A stretch of DNA of 35,418 nt. Source: Candidatus Levyibacteriota bacterium (GTDB lineage: Bacteria; Patescibacteria; Microgenomatia; Levybacterales; UBA12049). Location of the stretch: the NCBI GenBank assembly GCA_016182425.1, contig JACPGP010000004.1:1-35418 (forward strand), given 5' to 3'. The position numbers and the translations under genes are program-made. The notes beneath the pieces are model-generated. The model had not been told where the DNA came from, made no database searches, and saw only the letters and a list, made by a program, of their open reading frames with translations. Shown piece by piece: positions 16,974 through 25,918 of the stretch (positions are counted from its first letter, which is position 1; each line of letters starts with the position of its first letter).

Positions 16974-17804
16974 TTATTCTCTTGATGGCAAACTACGGAT
17001 CATAGCTGCTGTGTCTGTCGCAACTGCTTGTTGCCGCTTGGCTTCCTCAACATGTTTTTTGTAAGGAGATTCTGTTCTGCTAATACTTTCTTCCACTGCG
17101 CGCCGCATATCTTCGGAAAAGCTTTCCGTACCAGGCTCTCTAAGCTGAATATCGGCGCCAAATCTACTAGAGATTTTAATTACCGCTCCCCTCCAATCTC
17201 CTGTCTTTACATATTTACTTGCATCGTCGGGGGTTTGCTTCCCTGTGGTAAGAGCTACCATAGTATCATAATCTCTTCTTTGTGATTTAGCAGCGTCACC
17301 ATTTGGATTATCTATATCATTATGGTAAAAAGGGATAATATAAACATCATCGGGTGTTATAACTATAAAATCTTCTCTTGGGCTACCATGCACTTCCCGC
17401 TTTATAGACGCTTTTAGTATTAATGCCCTGTCATCGTCATATCCAACAGTTTGTTCTTCATCTTTAGTAGTTTTGCTAAGTCCCAAAAATCTCGATGTTG
17501 TTACCGAACGGGTTTCTGTGATTGGTCTTTTTTGACCAAGCTTTACAAAGTATTGTCCTTGAGTGTCAACGCTTGCTTCCATATCGTCCAAGAGTTTGGT
17601 AAACGCCGCCCTTTTTTCTGCTCTTGCTTGTTCTACATCTTGTGGTGTTACACGCTGGGAAGATGATTCAAGAGAACTATGTACAATATCTTGATGTGGT
17701 CCTTCTGTACCTGTAGGAACTGCCGATATCGCAGCTGGCACCGTAGAAGGTGTTTCTGCCGGCTGTTCAGAAAATGCTGGTGGCAATACTGATTCACCCA
17801 TCAT
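16974..17804 (-). CDS. hypothetical protein, likely cytoplasmic
   Basis: I do not recognise this 276-residue protein. Residues 1-50 are Pro/Ser/Thr-rich and probably disordered. A helical stretch follows (about 52-80, QDVEQARAEKRAAFTKLL), then a mixed alpha/beta region (about 85-225) with VGYDDDRALILKASIKREV and EDFIVITPDDVYIIPFYHND, and a charged helical tail. There is no signal peptide or membrane segment. It is the gene just before the rRNA operon, on the same strand, and has its own promoter with a start eight bases past the -10. Its style matches the unknown protein encoded just upstream. Confidence 0.6.
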   Translation of the reverse strand: MMGESVLPPAFSEQPAETPSTVPAAISAVPTGTEGPHQDIVHSSLESSSQRVTPQDVEQARAEKRAAFTKLLDDMEASVDTQGQYFVKLGQKRPITETRSVTTSRFLGLSKTTKDEEQTVGYDDDRALILKASIKREVHGSPREDFIVITPDDVYIIPFYHNDIDNPNGDAAKSQRRDYDTMVALTTGKQTPDDASKYVKTGDWRGAVIKISSRFGADIQLREPGTESFSEDMRRAVEESISRTESPYKKHVEEAKRQQAVATDTAAMIRSLPSRE

Positions 17805-17812
17805 ATACTCTA

Positions 17813-17842
17813 ACAGTAGAACAAATGATTAAAGAAAGTCAA
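17813..17842 (-). promoter_or_regulatory. promoter, near-leaderless start at 17804
   Basis: TTGACT (17837-17842), 18-base spacer, TACTGT (17813-17818), then eight bases to the ATG at 17804. The -35 overlaps the stop codon of the gene upstream. Confidence 0.45.
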
Positions 17843-18774
17843 GTAAATTTAGGGACAGTAACTGTTACTCCCGCTTCCGGGTGAGAAGTCACCAGTTGCT
17901 TATCCGCGCCGGGAAACCTTGGAGGATTGTTTAATTTTATAAGCGCTTGATAAAGCATATCAGAAGTAACAGGCCCAATAAGTCTCGCGTTTTCTTTTAA
18001 GCTTCTGACAACAGCTATTGCTTTTGGATCAGATTTTCCTATTATCAGCTCATTATCATCATGCGCAAGCAAACACATTAAATCCGGATACAACTTACTA
18101 ACGTCTAACTTTGCGTCTTCATCAAGATATCTTCCTAAACCATTCACTTTTATCAAAAGTCCAAAAAAACTATCTCCTGGCTGCGCTACCCGTTTTTCCG
18201 TTCCCAGACATTTGAGCGATTCGTCAAATATTTTTTCTTCTATAGGCGCGGGCGGAGATAGAGGCTCACTTTGCGAAGCCAGTTGTGTAGGAACAACTGC
18301 CGGTGGAGCAGCCGAACTTATTTTATACACTCTTATTAAATTGTTATCCGGGTCATAACCGGTTACGCCAAGTGATAAAGAATCAGTAAGCGGTAAAACA
18401 ACCGTCGCGTTTGCCAGCTGTTCGCGGCTTACCAGATACACCTCTTCTGTTGGTATATTGCTAAATTGAATTCGCAGTGTGCCGTCGTCTTGTTTTTGCA
18501 AAACCCAGGCATCTTCTCCAAAAGTATGCACGTCTTCCGGAAGGCTAATCTTGCCTTGGGTATCTGCCTTAAACGCCAACCGGTAACATTCCGTTTCCCT
18601 ACCAAACACCTTTTCGCTTTGCGATCCTTGCCGGAGTTTAAATGGAATTACCTCGCTTGGATTAGAACGATCTTGCGGCTGTTGTTCTAACAAAGCATCT
18701 ATTTTCTCGCTGAATCCCTGGTAATCGCGAATCTCTCCGCGTTTTATAAGCTGAGGACTAGTTTTTGGTATCAT
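17839..18774 (-). CDS. hypothetical protein downstream of trxB
   Basis: A 311-residue protein of unknown function. I start it at ATG 18774, inside the last codons of trxB (17-base overlap); the longer frame to 18885 only reads through trxB in another phase. The N-terminal half looks like a compact beta-rich domain (about 40-165). A Pro/Ala/Ser linker (about 168-192, SSAAPPAVVPTQ and PLSPPAP) precedes a second domain (about 195-300) with MCLLAHDDNELIIGKSDPKAIAVV. No signal peptide or membrane segment is seen. The overlap with trxB implies translational coupling, but a redox role is not shown by any motif. Confidence 0.6.
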   Translation of the reverse strand: MIPKTSPQLIKRGEIRDYQGFSEKIDALLEQQPQDRSNPSEVIPFKLRQGSQSEKVFGRETECYRLAFKADTQGKISLPEDVHTFGEDAWVLQKQDDGTLRIQFSNIPTEEVYLVSREQLANATVVLPLTDSLSLGVTGYDPDNNLIRVYKISSAAPPAVVPTQLASQSEPLSPPAPIEEKIFDESLKCLGTEKRVAQPGDSFFGLLIKVNGLGRYLDEDAKLDVSKLYPDLMCLLAHDDNELIIGKSDPKAIAVVRSLKENARLIGPVTSDMLYQALIKLNNPPRFPGADKQLVTSHPEAGVTVTVPKFT

Positions 18775-19681
18775 ATTGAGAATCCAACCACCTTTCCGCC
18801 TCCAGCGCTGCAGCGCACCCAAAACCAGCGGCGGTGATGGCCTGACGGTACTTAGCGTCATGAACATCTCCCGCCACAAACACACCTTCTATATTGGTCT
18901 TGGTATGATTATGCACCGCAATATATCCTTGCTCATCTATCTCCAGTCCCTGAAAAATCCTTGAATTCGGCGCGTGCCCAATGGCCACAAACACCCCGTC
19001 AATAGGCATATCTGTTATCTTACCTGTTTGATTGTTCTTTAATTTCACTCCAGTTACTTTTTCAAGACCTTGAATTTCCTCTACTGTTGTATTGAATAAA
19101 AAAGTAATCTTGGGATTGTTTTTCGCTCGCTGCTGGAGAATCTGACTGGCACGAAGACTATCTCTTCTGTGAATGATAGTAACTTTCTCGGCAAACCGTG
19201 TGAGCACTAATGCCTCTTCCATTGCAGAATCTCCCCCGCCGACAACAATCAATTTTTTATTACGGAAAAATGGCGCATCACATGGGGCGCAAGAAGAAAC
19301 ACCACGACCAATTCTTTCTTTCTCCCCTGGCACCCCAAGCCACTTGGTATCTGCTCCTGTGGCAATAATCACCGATTTTCCCTCGAATGATTTTGTGGCG
19401 GTTTTAACAACAAAAGGCTTTTTAGTAAAGTCTCCTTCCGTAAAATCTTCTTCCACAACCTCTGCTCCATGACGCTGCGCTTGCTTTCGCATGGCCATCA
19501 TTAAATCTGGTCCCTGTATTCCTTCTGAAAACCCGGGGTAATTTTCCACAAGCGTTGTAAGCATGAGCTGTCCACCCCATTTACCTCCTGCAACAACAAG
19601 GGTTTTTAAGTTGGCGCGGGTGGTGTAAATTGCAGCAGTGAGTCCCGCAGGGCCAGAACCAATAATGATTACGTCGTGCAT
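18758..19681 (-). CDS. trxB: thioredoxin-disulfide reductase
   Basis: A 307-residue flavoenzyme that passes electrons from NADPH through FAD to thioredoxin. FAD-binding GSGPAG is at 8-13, the redox pair Cys131-A-P-Cys134 follows, NADPH-binding GGGDSA is at 148-153, and the C-terminal FAD motif GVFVAGDV is present. Length is typical of the low-molecular-weight class. Its ATG overlaps the trxA stop codon (TGATG), so the pair is translationally coupled. The active site reads CAPC where CATC is more common; this variant occurs in the family. Confidence 0.95.
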   Translation of the reverse strand: MHDVIIIGSGPAGLTAAIYTTRANLKTLVVAGGKWGGQLMLTTLVENYPGFSEGIQGPDLMMAMRKQAQRHGAEVVEEDFTEGDFTKKPFVVKTATKSFEGKSVIIATGADTKWLGVPGEKERIGRGVSSCAPCDAPFFRNKKLIVVGGGDSAMEEALVLTRFAEKVTIIHRRDSLRASQILQQRAKNNPKITFLFNTTVEEIQGLEKVTGVKLKNNQTGKITDMPIDGVFVAIGHAPNSRIFQGLEIDEQGYIAVHNHTKTNIEGVFVAGDVHDAKYRQAITAAGFGCAAALEAERWLDSQYDTKN

Positions 19682-20001
19682 CAGCTTCCTATTGCTTCGT
19701 CAATCGCTCGTCTGATATTCTCCTTCGGCTGGGCGCCAATAATAGTTTTAACCGGTTGTCCATTTTTAAAGATAATAAGTGTTGGAATGCTCATCACATT
19801 GTAACGACTTGCTGTGTCTGGGTTGTCATCAACATTAAGTTTGACCACTTTTGCTTTCCCCTCATATTCTTCTCCCAACTCTTCAACCACCGGAGAAACA
19901 ATTCTGCATGGGGCGCACCACGGCGCCCAAAAGTCAACCAGTGTTGGCAACTGACTTTTAAGCACTTCTTGCTCAAATGTTCGATCTGTGATATCCGCCA
20001 T
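19681..20001 (-). CDS. trxA: thioredoxin
   Basis: A 106-residue thioredoxin, the substrate of the adjoining TrxB. The active site WCAPC is at 28-32 (the canonical form is WCGPC; Gly to Ala is a known variant that can shift redox potential), and the cis-Pro loop SIPT follows near residue 75. I start at ATG 20001 (MADITDRTFE), which gives the normal length. The longer frame to 20103 overlaps the upstream gene and adds a non-thioredoxin tail. It lies 10 bases after the large membrane-protein gene. Confidence 0.93.
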   Translation of the reverse strand: MADITDRTFEQEVLKSQLPTLVDFWAPWCAPCRIVSPVVEELGEEYEGKAKVVKLNVDDNPDTASRYNVMSIPTLIIFKNGQPVKTIIGAQPKENIRRAIDEAIGS

Positions 20002-20011
20002 ATAATCTATA

Positions 20012-21571
20012 TTACAACTCTTCCCTCTTGGCATGCAAGAAGAAAAACCACTGTTCAAAAAATCCAAAAATTCCCTTAAACGGTGTTTCAATAATAAAAT
20101 CAAAGATAAATAACAGAATGTTAATTTGGGCGATACCCTCGGTTAAGTGCCGCCCCACCCGTACAATCGGCATAAAAAAGAAATCAAAAATCGGCCAAAA
20201 CATACCTTGTTTTGCTTCAACTGTATACTCTCTGCTCATCAGGTTTATACGGTAAGTTAAAAAGGAGACAATTGCCACAAAGAAAAGGAAGACACCTTGG
20301 CTAATTGGATTAAAGTTAAGAAGTGAAAGCACGTACACCAGCCCTCCAAAACTTAGTAAATACGTCAACAGCCACAAAATTGTAAAGATGGCATCAAGAA
20401 ACGGCCTTTTGTCTGAAATTTTTTTAATGATCAGCGGATTGCCAACTTTTGCTTCTTGCTCCGATAGAAGTACTTTGATAAATCCCAAAATCCGCTTTGA
20501 GTTATCATGCTTGGGCGGCCTCAAGAAAAACGAGGCAAAAACCATCAAAAGCGGCGGAATCCCGGTGTTAAGAAAAATAGACTTCCATGAAACACTCCCG
20601 TACACAAGACTCTCAAATGTCCCCTCAACAGCAAAGGCAAAAAATACTTTTGTCAAAAGGATAAACAAAACGCTTCGCACAATCGCCCGCCGAACCTTGC
20701 CCGAAATTGTGCTGTAACGAGCTTCACAGATATCAAAAACAGCTTTATTAAAGTCTTCTTTTTTGAGATACAATTGTTTAATTCCCTCTTTATAAATATC
20801 CAATAGATCATCCAGTATCAAAAATACGCCGGTCTTGCTTTTAACGTAGGTATAGATTCTGTCTTTTCGAGGATAGGAAAGCTGTGCTTGAATTTCCTCT
20901 AAGCCGCTTTGGAATGCTTCAATGATTTTATCGAGATGTTCCTCGCTCATCACTCCAAAAAATTGGGTAAATAAGTGGAAACGCAAAAACGCCAGGTCGT
21001 CTTTAGAGAATGCTTTCCGAACAGCAATAAATACCTGCACATCTTTATTTTGCTCGCTGTCATCGGTAATTGAGACATTGTTTCGCATCACCTGGTACAT
21101 AAAGTTACACACTAGCTCTCGCTCTGTTTGGGGGTTTAAGAGGTACTCGATATCAGAAGACAAAAGGTGATACATCCACTCATTCGCCTCCTGCTCCTTG
21201 AGGATTTTTTTGTCGATAATAGCATTTCTAAATCTAAGATATAAATCTACTTTCTCTGCTATTTGACCAATGACAAGCTCCGATAAGCTCTCATCGGCAA
21301 AATAGCGCGCCCACACCAGCTCGCGAACAAGCGGCTCGGCAACTTTTTTGCCGTCTCCTCCCAAGATAATCCTGCGTTTGAGAATACGCTCGATGGCGGC
21401 GCGTAAGATGACTTCTTCCTCGCGGTAGTCCATGGCATTTCGAAGCTTCTCATACCATGAGGCAACTTTAGAAACTAAGGGGTCTACCACAATTTTTTTG
21501 TGATTTCCGTGTGTTTGCGTTTTCTCAAGAGATTTAAGTAGTGCGTTCGCTAGATTAGAAAAAGTGTCCAT
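20012..21571 (-). CDS. large membrane protein, unknown function
   Basis: A 519-residue protein. The first 280 or so residues are soluble and highly helical (charged, Leu-rich repeats of helices). Five or six hydrophobic segments follow (about 300-320, 335-355, 395-420, 425-450 and near the C-terminus 490-510). I do not recognise a named family. ATG 21571 starts one base after the stop of the DUF3105 gene, so the two are coupled; the frame upstream of it only overlaps that gene. The layout suggests a cytoplasmic domain anchored by a C-terminal membrane unit. Confidence 0.65.
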   Translation of the reverse strand: MDTFSNLANALLKSLEKTQTHGNHKKIVVDPLVSKVASWYEKLRNAMDYREEEVILRAAIERILKRRIILGGDGKKVAEPLVRELVWARYFADESLSELVIGQIAEKVDLYLRFRNAIIDKKILKEQEANEWMYHLLSSDIEYLLNPQTERELVCNFMYQVMRNNVSITDDSEQNKDVQVFIAVRKAFSKDDLAFLRFHLFTQFFGVMSEEHLDKIIEAFQSGLEEIQAQLSYPRKDRIYTYVKSKTGVFLILDDLLDIYKEGIKQLYLKKEDFNKAVFDICEARYSTISGKVRRAIVRSVLFILLTKVFFAFAVEGTFESLVYGSVSWKSIFLNTGIPPLLMVFASFFLRPPKHDNSKRILGFIKVLLSEQEAKVGNPLIIKKISDKRPFLDAIFTILWLLTYLLSFGGLVYVLSLLNFNPISQGVFLFFVAIVSFLTYRINLMSREYTVEAKQGMFWPIFDFFFMPIVRVGRHLTEGIAQINILLFIFDFIIETPFKGIFGFFEQWFFFLHAKREEL

Positions 21572-21572
21572 A

Positions 21573-22187
21573 CTATTCCAGTGTCTTCTCTGGTCCTTGG
21601 TCGCGGTAACTATCGATAAAGCGGCGCATGCTTTCCTTGTCAATCTTATCCATTTTCAGAATTCGTGCCCAGGCTGTTAGTGCAATTGGAACATCAAGCT
21701 CTGGACGTGGGACGACAATAAGTTTTGAGAGTTTTTGGTTTTTTGCAAGATCGATGAGCTCTTTTTTAAGATCCTGGCAGGCCTTGCTCTTCACCCTTTC
21801 ACAATTGTACGAAATTACGACATACCCATGTTCAAGCGAATGGATAAGATACCCATCGCCCTGTGGCGAATCATAAACGCCTGCTTTAATCCATTCTGCG
21901 TCATGCGAGCCAGAGGTTGGCGGATTGGAATTATATTTATATTTCTCCCATTCAGCTCTTGGAATATGTTGCCTGCCCAAATCTTCAACCGCAACTCCCG
22001 GAAGGGGCTTATTTGATTCTTTAATAACCCACCATCCACTCCCACCAATCAGCAATATCAGCAATGAAACAATAAAACAATTTCTTATCATCTTATTCCT
22101 CTTCTCCCTCTTCTCCACCTCTTCCCTCTCGTTCCTTCTCAACTGTTTTTTCTCTTTCTTGGTAAGATAATTAAAATCCTGCTGCAT
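21573..22187 (-). CDS. DUF3105-family single-pass membrane protein
   Basis: A 204-residue protein with a highly charged cytoplasmic start (1-32), one membrane helix (about 34-54) and an extracytoplasmic DUF3105 domain. The family signatures are visible: NPPTSGSHDAEW (about 88-99), with its His, and HSLEHGYVVISYNC (about 116-129). The conserved His residues suggest metal binding, but no function is established. It heads the operon membrane protein-trxA-trxB-unknown. Start ATG 22187 lies six bases after a -10 box with no Shine-Dalgarno site, so the transcript is probably leaderless. Confidence 0.8.
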   Translation of the reverse strand: MQQDFNYLTKKEKKQLRRNEREEVEKREKRNKMIRNCFIVSLLILLIGGSGWWVIKESNKPLPGVAVEDLGRQHIPRAEWEKYKYNSNPPTSGSHDAEWIKAGVYDSPQGDGYLIHSLEHGYVVISYNCERVKSKACQDLKKELIDLAKNQKLSKLIVVPRPELDVPIALTAWARILKMDKIDKESMRRFIDSYRDQGPEKTLE

Positions 22188-22193
22188 TTTGCT

Positions 22194-22222
22194 ATCGTAA
22201 CGTATAAATACTTTTTACACAA
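22194..22222 (-). promoter_or_regulatory. promoter of the DUF3105-trx operon, leaderless
   Basis: TTGTGT (22217-22222), 17-base spacer, TACGAT (22194-22199), then six bases to the ATG at 22187. Confidence 0.5.
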
Positions 22223-22331
22223 GTAACCATTTATATATTGGCAAGACCGTGATTGTTTTACCTTCAAGTTGTAAGGTATCTTTTTCATTTTCTGTTAATA
22301 CCATTGCGCTGCTTTGCGCTACCTCCTCCAT
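22215..22331 (-). other. possible small ORF or gene remnant
   Basis: A 38-codon frame opening with MEEVAQSSAMVLTENEK and ending PIYKWLLV. Composition is protein-like, and the frame can be extended ten codons upstream without a start. It has no clear ribosome-binding site, and its stop overlaps the -35 of the next promoter. It may be the tail of a lost gene. The rest of 22188-22479 holds only a promoter, a terminator and a palindrome. Confidence 0.25.
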
Positions 22332-22428
22332 TGCATCTAGTACCTCTTCTTTCCACCTCTAAGGTGGAACAGCTACGCCACCTCTGTATTTATCTAAATC
22401 TCAACAAATTCCACTTTTAACTTTAGAC

Positions 22429-22448
22429 AAAAAGCTAAAAAACTTAGC
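22429..22448 (-). terminator. intrinsic terminator of the copper cluster
   Basis: On the minus strand GCTAA (22444-22448) pairs with TTAGC (22434-22438), followed by TTTTT. It lies about 30 bases after the CopZ-like gene and closes the eight-gene cluster. Confidence 0.6.
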
Positions 22449-22454
22449 CTGAAA

Positions 22455-22471
22455 TAAATAGTAACTATTTA
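22455..22471. repeat. 17-bp perfect palindrome
   Basis: TAAATAGT-A-ACTATTTA sits between the CopZ-like stop codon and the terminator. It may be a protein-binding site or add a second hairpin to the terminator. Confidence 0.45.
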
Positions 22472-22479
22472 CAAATCTA

Positions 22480-22695
22480 TTATTCTTGTAATTGTGCGCT
22501 GTAGCCTACTTTTTGAATTATCTCAATAATATTTTCTTCTGTTAACTTACCTTCATCAAAAGTAACTTCTGTAATACTTTTTGCATAACTGGTATTTGCT
22601 TCTTTTACACCTGTTGTATCTTCTAGTTCTCCATCAATATTCATAGTACAGCTGGTGCAGTGCATGCCAATAATTTTTAACGTTATTTTTTTCAT
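22480..22695 (-). CDS. CopZ-like heavy-metal-associated copper chaperone
   Basis: A 71-residue single HMA domain, the usual size for soluble Cu(I) chaperones that hand copper to CopA. The metal site GMHCTSC (10-16) is intact. It starts four bases after the SafE/cupredoxin gene and is the last member of the copper cluster. The copper assignment comes from the motif and the neighbouring copper ATPase; HMA domains can also bind other soft metals. Confidence 0.88.
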   Translation of the reverse strand: MKKITLKIIGMHCTSCTMNIDGELEDTTGVKEANTSYAKSITEVTFDEGKLTEENIIEIIQKVGYSAQLQE

Positions 22696-22699
22696 AAAG

Positions 22700-23725
22700 C
22701 TAAATTATCCTTATCTTTCCTCTATACATTCCCATACTGCACATAAAGGGAAGTTCTCCAGGCTGACTTGGCGCGGTAAAAGTAACTGTATCCGAGCTAC
22801 CAAGAGGTACGATCTTTTGGATGCCAAGCCCAGGAATAGTGAATGCCTGGGTGCAGCCAGAGCCGCCATTATTGATAAGTCTAAGCGAAACTTTCGAACC
22901 GGCTTTTACAGCCAAATTGTTGGGACTATACTCCGTTGGCTCAATGGTAATTGTGAGGTCTTCTGCAACTGTTGTACTCATTGCCAACACCAAAGATGTA
23001 TCACAAAAACTAACCAAACACCAGACAGTTTTGGGAAGGTCAAAAACATTAAAAGAGCTTCCTGTTAGGGCAATTGAGTTGTTAAGATTAAATACTGCCA
23101 AAAGAATAATGGCGTAGGCAGCCACTTTCATAAACTTTTGCTGCAAAGTATCACCTAAGCGCGTTGCCAAATATCCCAATGTAAAAAAGACCGGTGATGT
23201 TCCTAAAGTATAAATAAAGAGTATTAAGGCTCCCAAAATTGGACTCCCCGAGGCAATAGACAGCGCCATCATCGCCTGAGTTGTGCCGCAGGGAATAAAA
23301 ACAGTAAATGCTCCTAAAATGGATGGCGCAAATACGCTTTTGCTTTTTGATTCATTCCTAACCATGCGAGTTAAAAACTTTGGTGGTTGGATCACAAAGT
23401 AGCGAAAAATTGGATGAACATTTAAGATATTAAGCGCTGTGCCAATCATAAAAACAGCCACAAAAACCTGCAGAACAACTTGAGTTTGAATAGATAATTG
23501 GAAAAAGGATCCCAACCATCCTAAGAAAAATCCTAAGATGGTATAGGCAATAATCTTGGCCGCAAGAAATGAAATAATTGGTAGCGCGTTTCCACCTTTT
23601 GCTTTCTCTTTTAGTTTCTCCTCCTCCCTTTGAGCCAAAGTCGAAGCCAAAAGCCCTCCCTGTACTGCCATGCAGGTGAGCCCGCCAGTAAATAGTCCTG
23701 TTAGGAAAATGGTGAGTAGGTTCAT
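22700..23725 (-). CDS. SafE/DsbD-like membrane protein fused to a cupredoxin domain
   Basis: A 341-residue fusion. Residues 1-240 form a six-helix SafE/DsbD_2-type membrane unit, with Cys18 in the first helix and a Cys in FIPCGTTQAMM (about 146) placed as in thiol-transfer or metal-transport members. Residues 245-341 form a cupredoxin-like beta domain with candidate copper ligands in SGCTQAF and FMCSMGM. The two parts together suggest copper delivery or redox handling at the outer face of the membrane. ATG overlaps the copA stop codon (ATGA), so expression is coupled. The exact reaction is not known. Confidence 0.75.
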   Translation of the reverse strand: MNLLTIFLTGLFTGGLTCMAVQGGLLASTLAQREEEKLKEKAKGGNALPIISFLAAKIIAYTILGFFLGWLGSFFQLSIQTQVVLQVFVAVFMIGTALNILNVHPIFRYFVIQPPKFLTRMVRNESKSKSVFAPSILGAFTVFIPCGTTQAMMALSIASGSPILGALILFIYTLGTSPVFFTLGYLATRLGDTLQQKFMKVAAYAIILLAVFNLNNSIALTGSSFNVFDLPKTVWCLVSFCDTSLVLAMSTTVAEDLTITIEPTEYSPNNLAVKAGSKVSLRLINNGGSGCTQAFTIPGLGIQKIVPLGSSDTVTFTAPSQPGELPFMCSMGMYRGKIRII

Positions 23726-25917
23726 ATTTTTACACGTTTAAGCATTAATGAGTTTAAGACAACCGATATCGAACTTAAGGCCATAGCAAAGGACGCGAAG
23801 ATGGGATTGAGTAAGATGCTAAAGAATGGATACAACACACCCATGGCAACTGGAATAAGAGTAATATTATAGCCAAACGCCCAAAATAAATTCAACTTTA
23901 TTGTCCACATGGTTTTTTTAGAAAGAGTAATGGCTGCTGCCACAGAACGCAAGTCTTTATTAACTAACGTTATATCTCCTGCCTCGATTGCCACATCAGT
24001 GCCAGTTCCCATGGCAATGCCAACATCGGAGGCAGCAAGAGCCGGCGCGTCGTTAATGCCATCTCCCACCATCGCCACTTTTTTCCCTTCTTTTTGAATC
24101 TTTTTAACTTCTGCCTCTTTTTGATCTGGCAAGACTTCTGCTAAAACTCTTTTAATACCCACCTGATCTGCAATAGCTTTAGCTGTTCTTTGATTATCTC
24201 CTGTTATCATTACCACCTCTATTCCCATCCTATACAATACCAAAACTCCTTCTTTGGCTGTTTCTTTAATGGTATCTGCCACAGCAATCAACCCAGCCAA
24301 ATTACCATCCACTCCAAGCATCATGACCGTTTTCCCTTCATTTTCCAATCTTTCCACTTCTTTTTCGTCAATCTTTATCCTCTCTTTTTCCATCAATCTC
24401 CTGTTACCTAAAATAACTTTCTTTCCGTCAATTATTCCCTCCACACCATGACCTGGAATTGCCTTAAAGTTTGCTGCCTTCATAAAATTCACCTTTTCTT
24501 CTTCGCCCTTTTTAACAATTGCATCAGCTAAAGAATGTTCCGACCCTTTCTCAAGCGACGCTGCCATCTGCAAAACATCTCCCACTATATCTGTCACCTC
24601 AGGCTTTCCTTTGGTTAGCGTCCCTGTTTTATCAAAAATAACAGTATTTATTTTATGAGCTGTTTCCAGGCTTTCTGCATCTTTAATAAGTATTCCGTTG
24701 GTCGCTCCTTTGCCAGTGCCTACCATAATAGCTGTTGGTGTTGCCAAGCCCATGGCGCAGGGACAAGCGATAATCAAAACCGCCACCATGTTGAGCATGG
24801 CAAATAAAAATGCCGGAGTTGGCCCAACAACATACCAGACCACAAATGTGGCAATGGCTAGCATAATAACTACTGGCACAAAATACGACGAGATTAAATC
24901 TGCTAAACGTTGAATCGGCGCTTTACTTCCTTGCGCTTCCTCAACCAGTTTGATAATTTGCGACAGCATGGTGTCCTTACCAACTTTAGTGGCCTTAAAG
25001 GTAAACGTTCCGGTTTTGTTCATGGTGGCGCCAATCACTGTGTCGTTTTTTACCTTGTCAACTGGAATACTTTCTCCTGTTACCATTGATTCGTCTATTG
25101 ACGATTCACCTTCCATAATAACCCCATCAACGGGAATTTTTTCTCCTGGCCTAACCCTCACAACGTCCCCTAGTCTAACTTGATCAATTGGAACATCAAT
25201 CTCCCTACCACCCTTAACAATCCTAGCGGTTCGTGCTTGTAAGCCAATTAACTTTTTAATGGCTTCGCTTGTCCCTATCTTTGCTTTAGCTTCAAAATAC
25301 CGACCCAACAAGATTAAACCAATAATAATAGTTGCCACATCAAAATACGGCTCGGGTTTTATTCCGGTTCGTGTAATAATAGTGGGAAATACAGTAACAA
25401 AGGCCGAATAGGTATAGGCAACTGTGGTGCCAATGGCTACCAACGTATCCATATTGGCGGTGCGATGTCTTAAAGCTGGGATTGTTGCTTGATAGAACAA
25501 AAATCCCGCCCAAAACTGCACAGGCGTTGCCAAAAGAAGCTGAACGAAAAAATTCTTTAGAATCTCTGGAGCAATATTCATAAGTAACGGAAAGCTCCCC
25601 CATAAAATCAATCCTCCTAAACCCAAACTAACAATAACTTTGTTACGCAGTTGTTGTAGTTCTTTTTCTTTTTCTATTTTCTGCTGGTCTTCTGATTGGG
25701 ATTCTTCCTCCATCATTGCTTTGTATCCAACAGAACTAACCGCACTTGCGAGTTTTTGATCACTCACTTTCTGTTGGTCAAAAGATACGGTTGCTTTCTC
25801 TGTTGCCAAATTAACAACAGCATCCAAAACTCCTGGCACTTTTTTAAGCGCCCGTTCTGTCACCCGCACGCAACTCGCACAATGCATTCCTCTAATTAAA
25901 AACGTCTTTTTTTCCAT
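23722..25917 (-). CDS. copA: copper-translocating P1B-type ATPase
   Basis: A 731-residue copper pump. One N-terminal HMA domain (GMHCASC, 10-16), eight predicted membrane helices, the actuator motif TGES (280-283), the P1B-1 channel signature CPC (385-387), the phosphorylated Asp429 in DKTGTLT, and the hinge GDGINDAP near 640 are all present. CPC together with later helix residues of Asn/Tyr and Met/Ser type points to Cu(I). Bacterial members normally export copper to protect the cell. It begins one base after the cupredoxin gene and overlaps the next gene by four bases. Confidence 0.95.
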   Translation of the reverse strand: MEKKTFLIRGMHCASCVRVTERALKKVPGVLDAVVNLATEKATVSFDQQKVSDQKLASAVSSVGYKAMMEEESQSEDQQKIEKEKELQQLRNKVIVSLGLGGLILWGSFPLLMNIAPEILKNFFVQLLLATPVQFWAGFLFYQATIPALRHRTANMDTLVAIGTTVAYTYSAFVTVFPTIITRTGIKPEPYFDVATIIIGLILLGRYFEAKAKIGTSEAIKKLIGLQARTARIVKGGREIDVPIDQVRLGDVVRVRPGEKIPVDGVIMEGESSIDESMVTGESIPVDKVKNDTVIGATMNKTGTFTFKATKVGKDTMLSQIIKLVEEAQGSKAPIQRLADLISSYFVPVVIMLAIATFVVWYVVGPTPAFLFAMLNMVAVLIIACPCAMGLATPTAIMVGTGKGATNGILIKDAESLETAHKINTVIFDKTGTLTKGKPEVTDIVGDVLQMAASLEKGSEHSLADAIVKKGEEEKVNFMKAANFKAIPGHGVEGIIDGKKVILGNRRLMEKERIKIDEKEVERLENEGKTVMMLGVDGNLAGLIAVADTIKETAKEGVLVLYRMGIEVVMITGDNQRTAKAIADQVGIKRVLAEVLPDQKEAEVKKIQKEGKKVAMVGDGINDAPALAASDVGIAMGTGTDVAIEAGDITLVNKDLRSVAAAITLSKKTMWTIKLNLFWAFGYNITLIPVAMGVLYPFFSILLNPIFASFAMALSSISVVLNSLMLKRVKI

Positions 25918-25918
25918 A

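Noticed and set aside
18775..18885. Extended N-terminus of the unknown protein next to trxB
   Set aside because: It reads out of phase through the conserved C-terminus of trxB.
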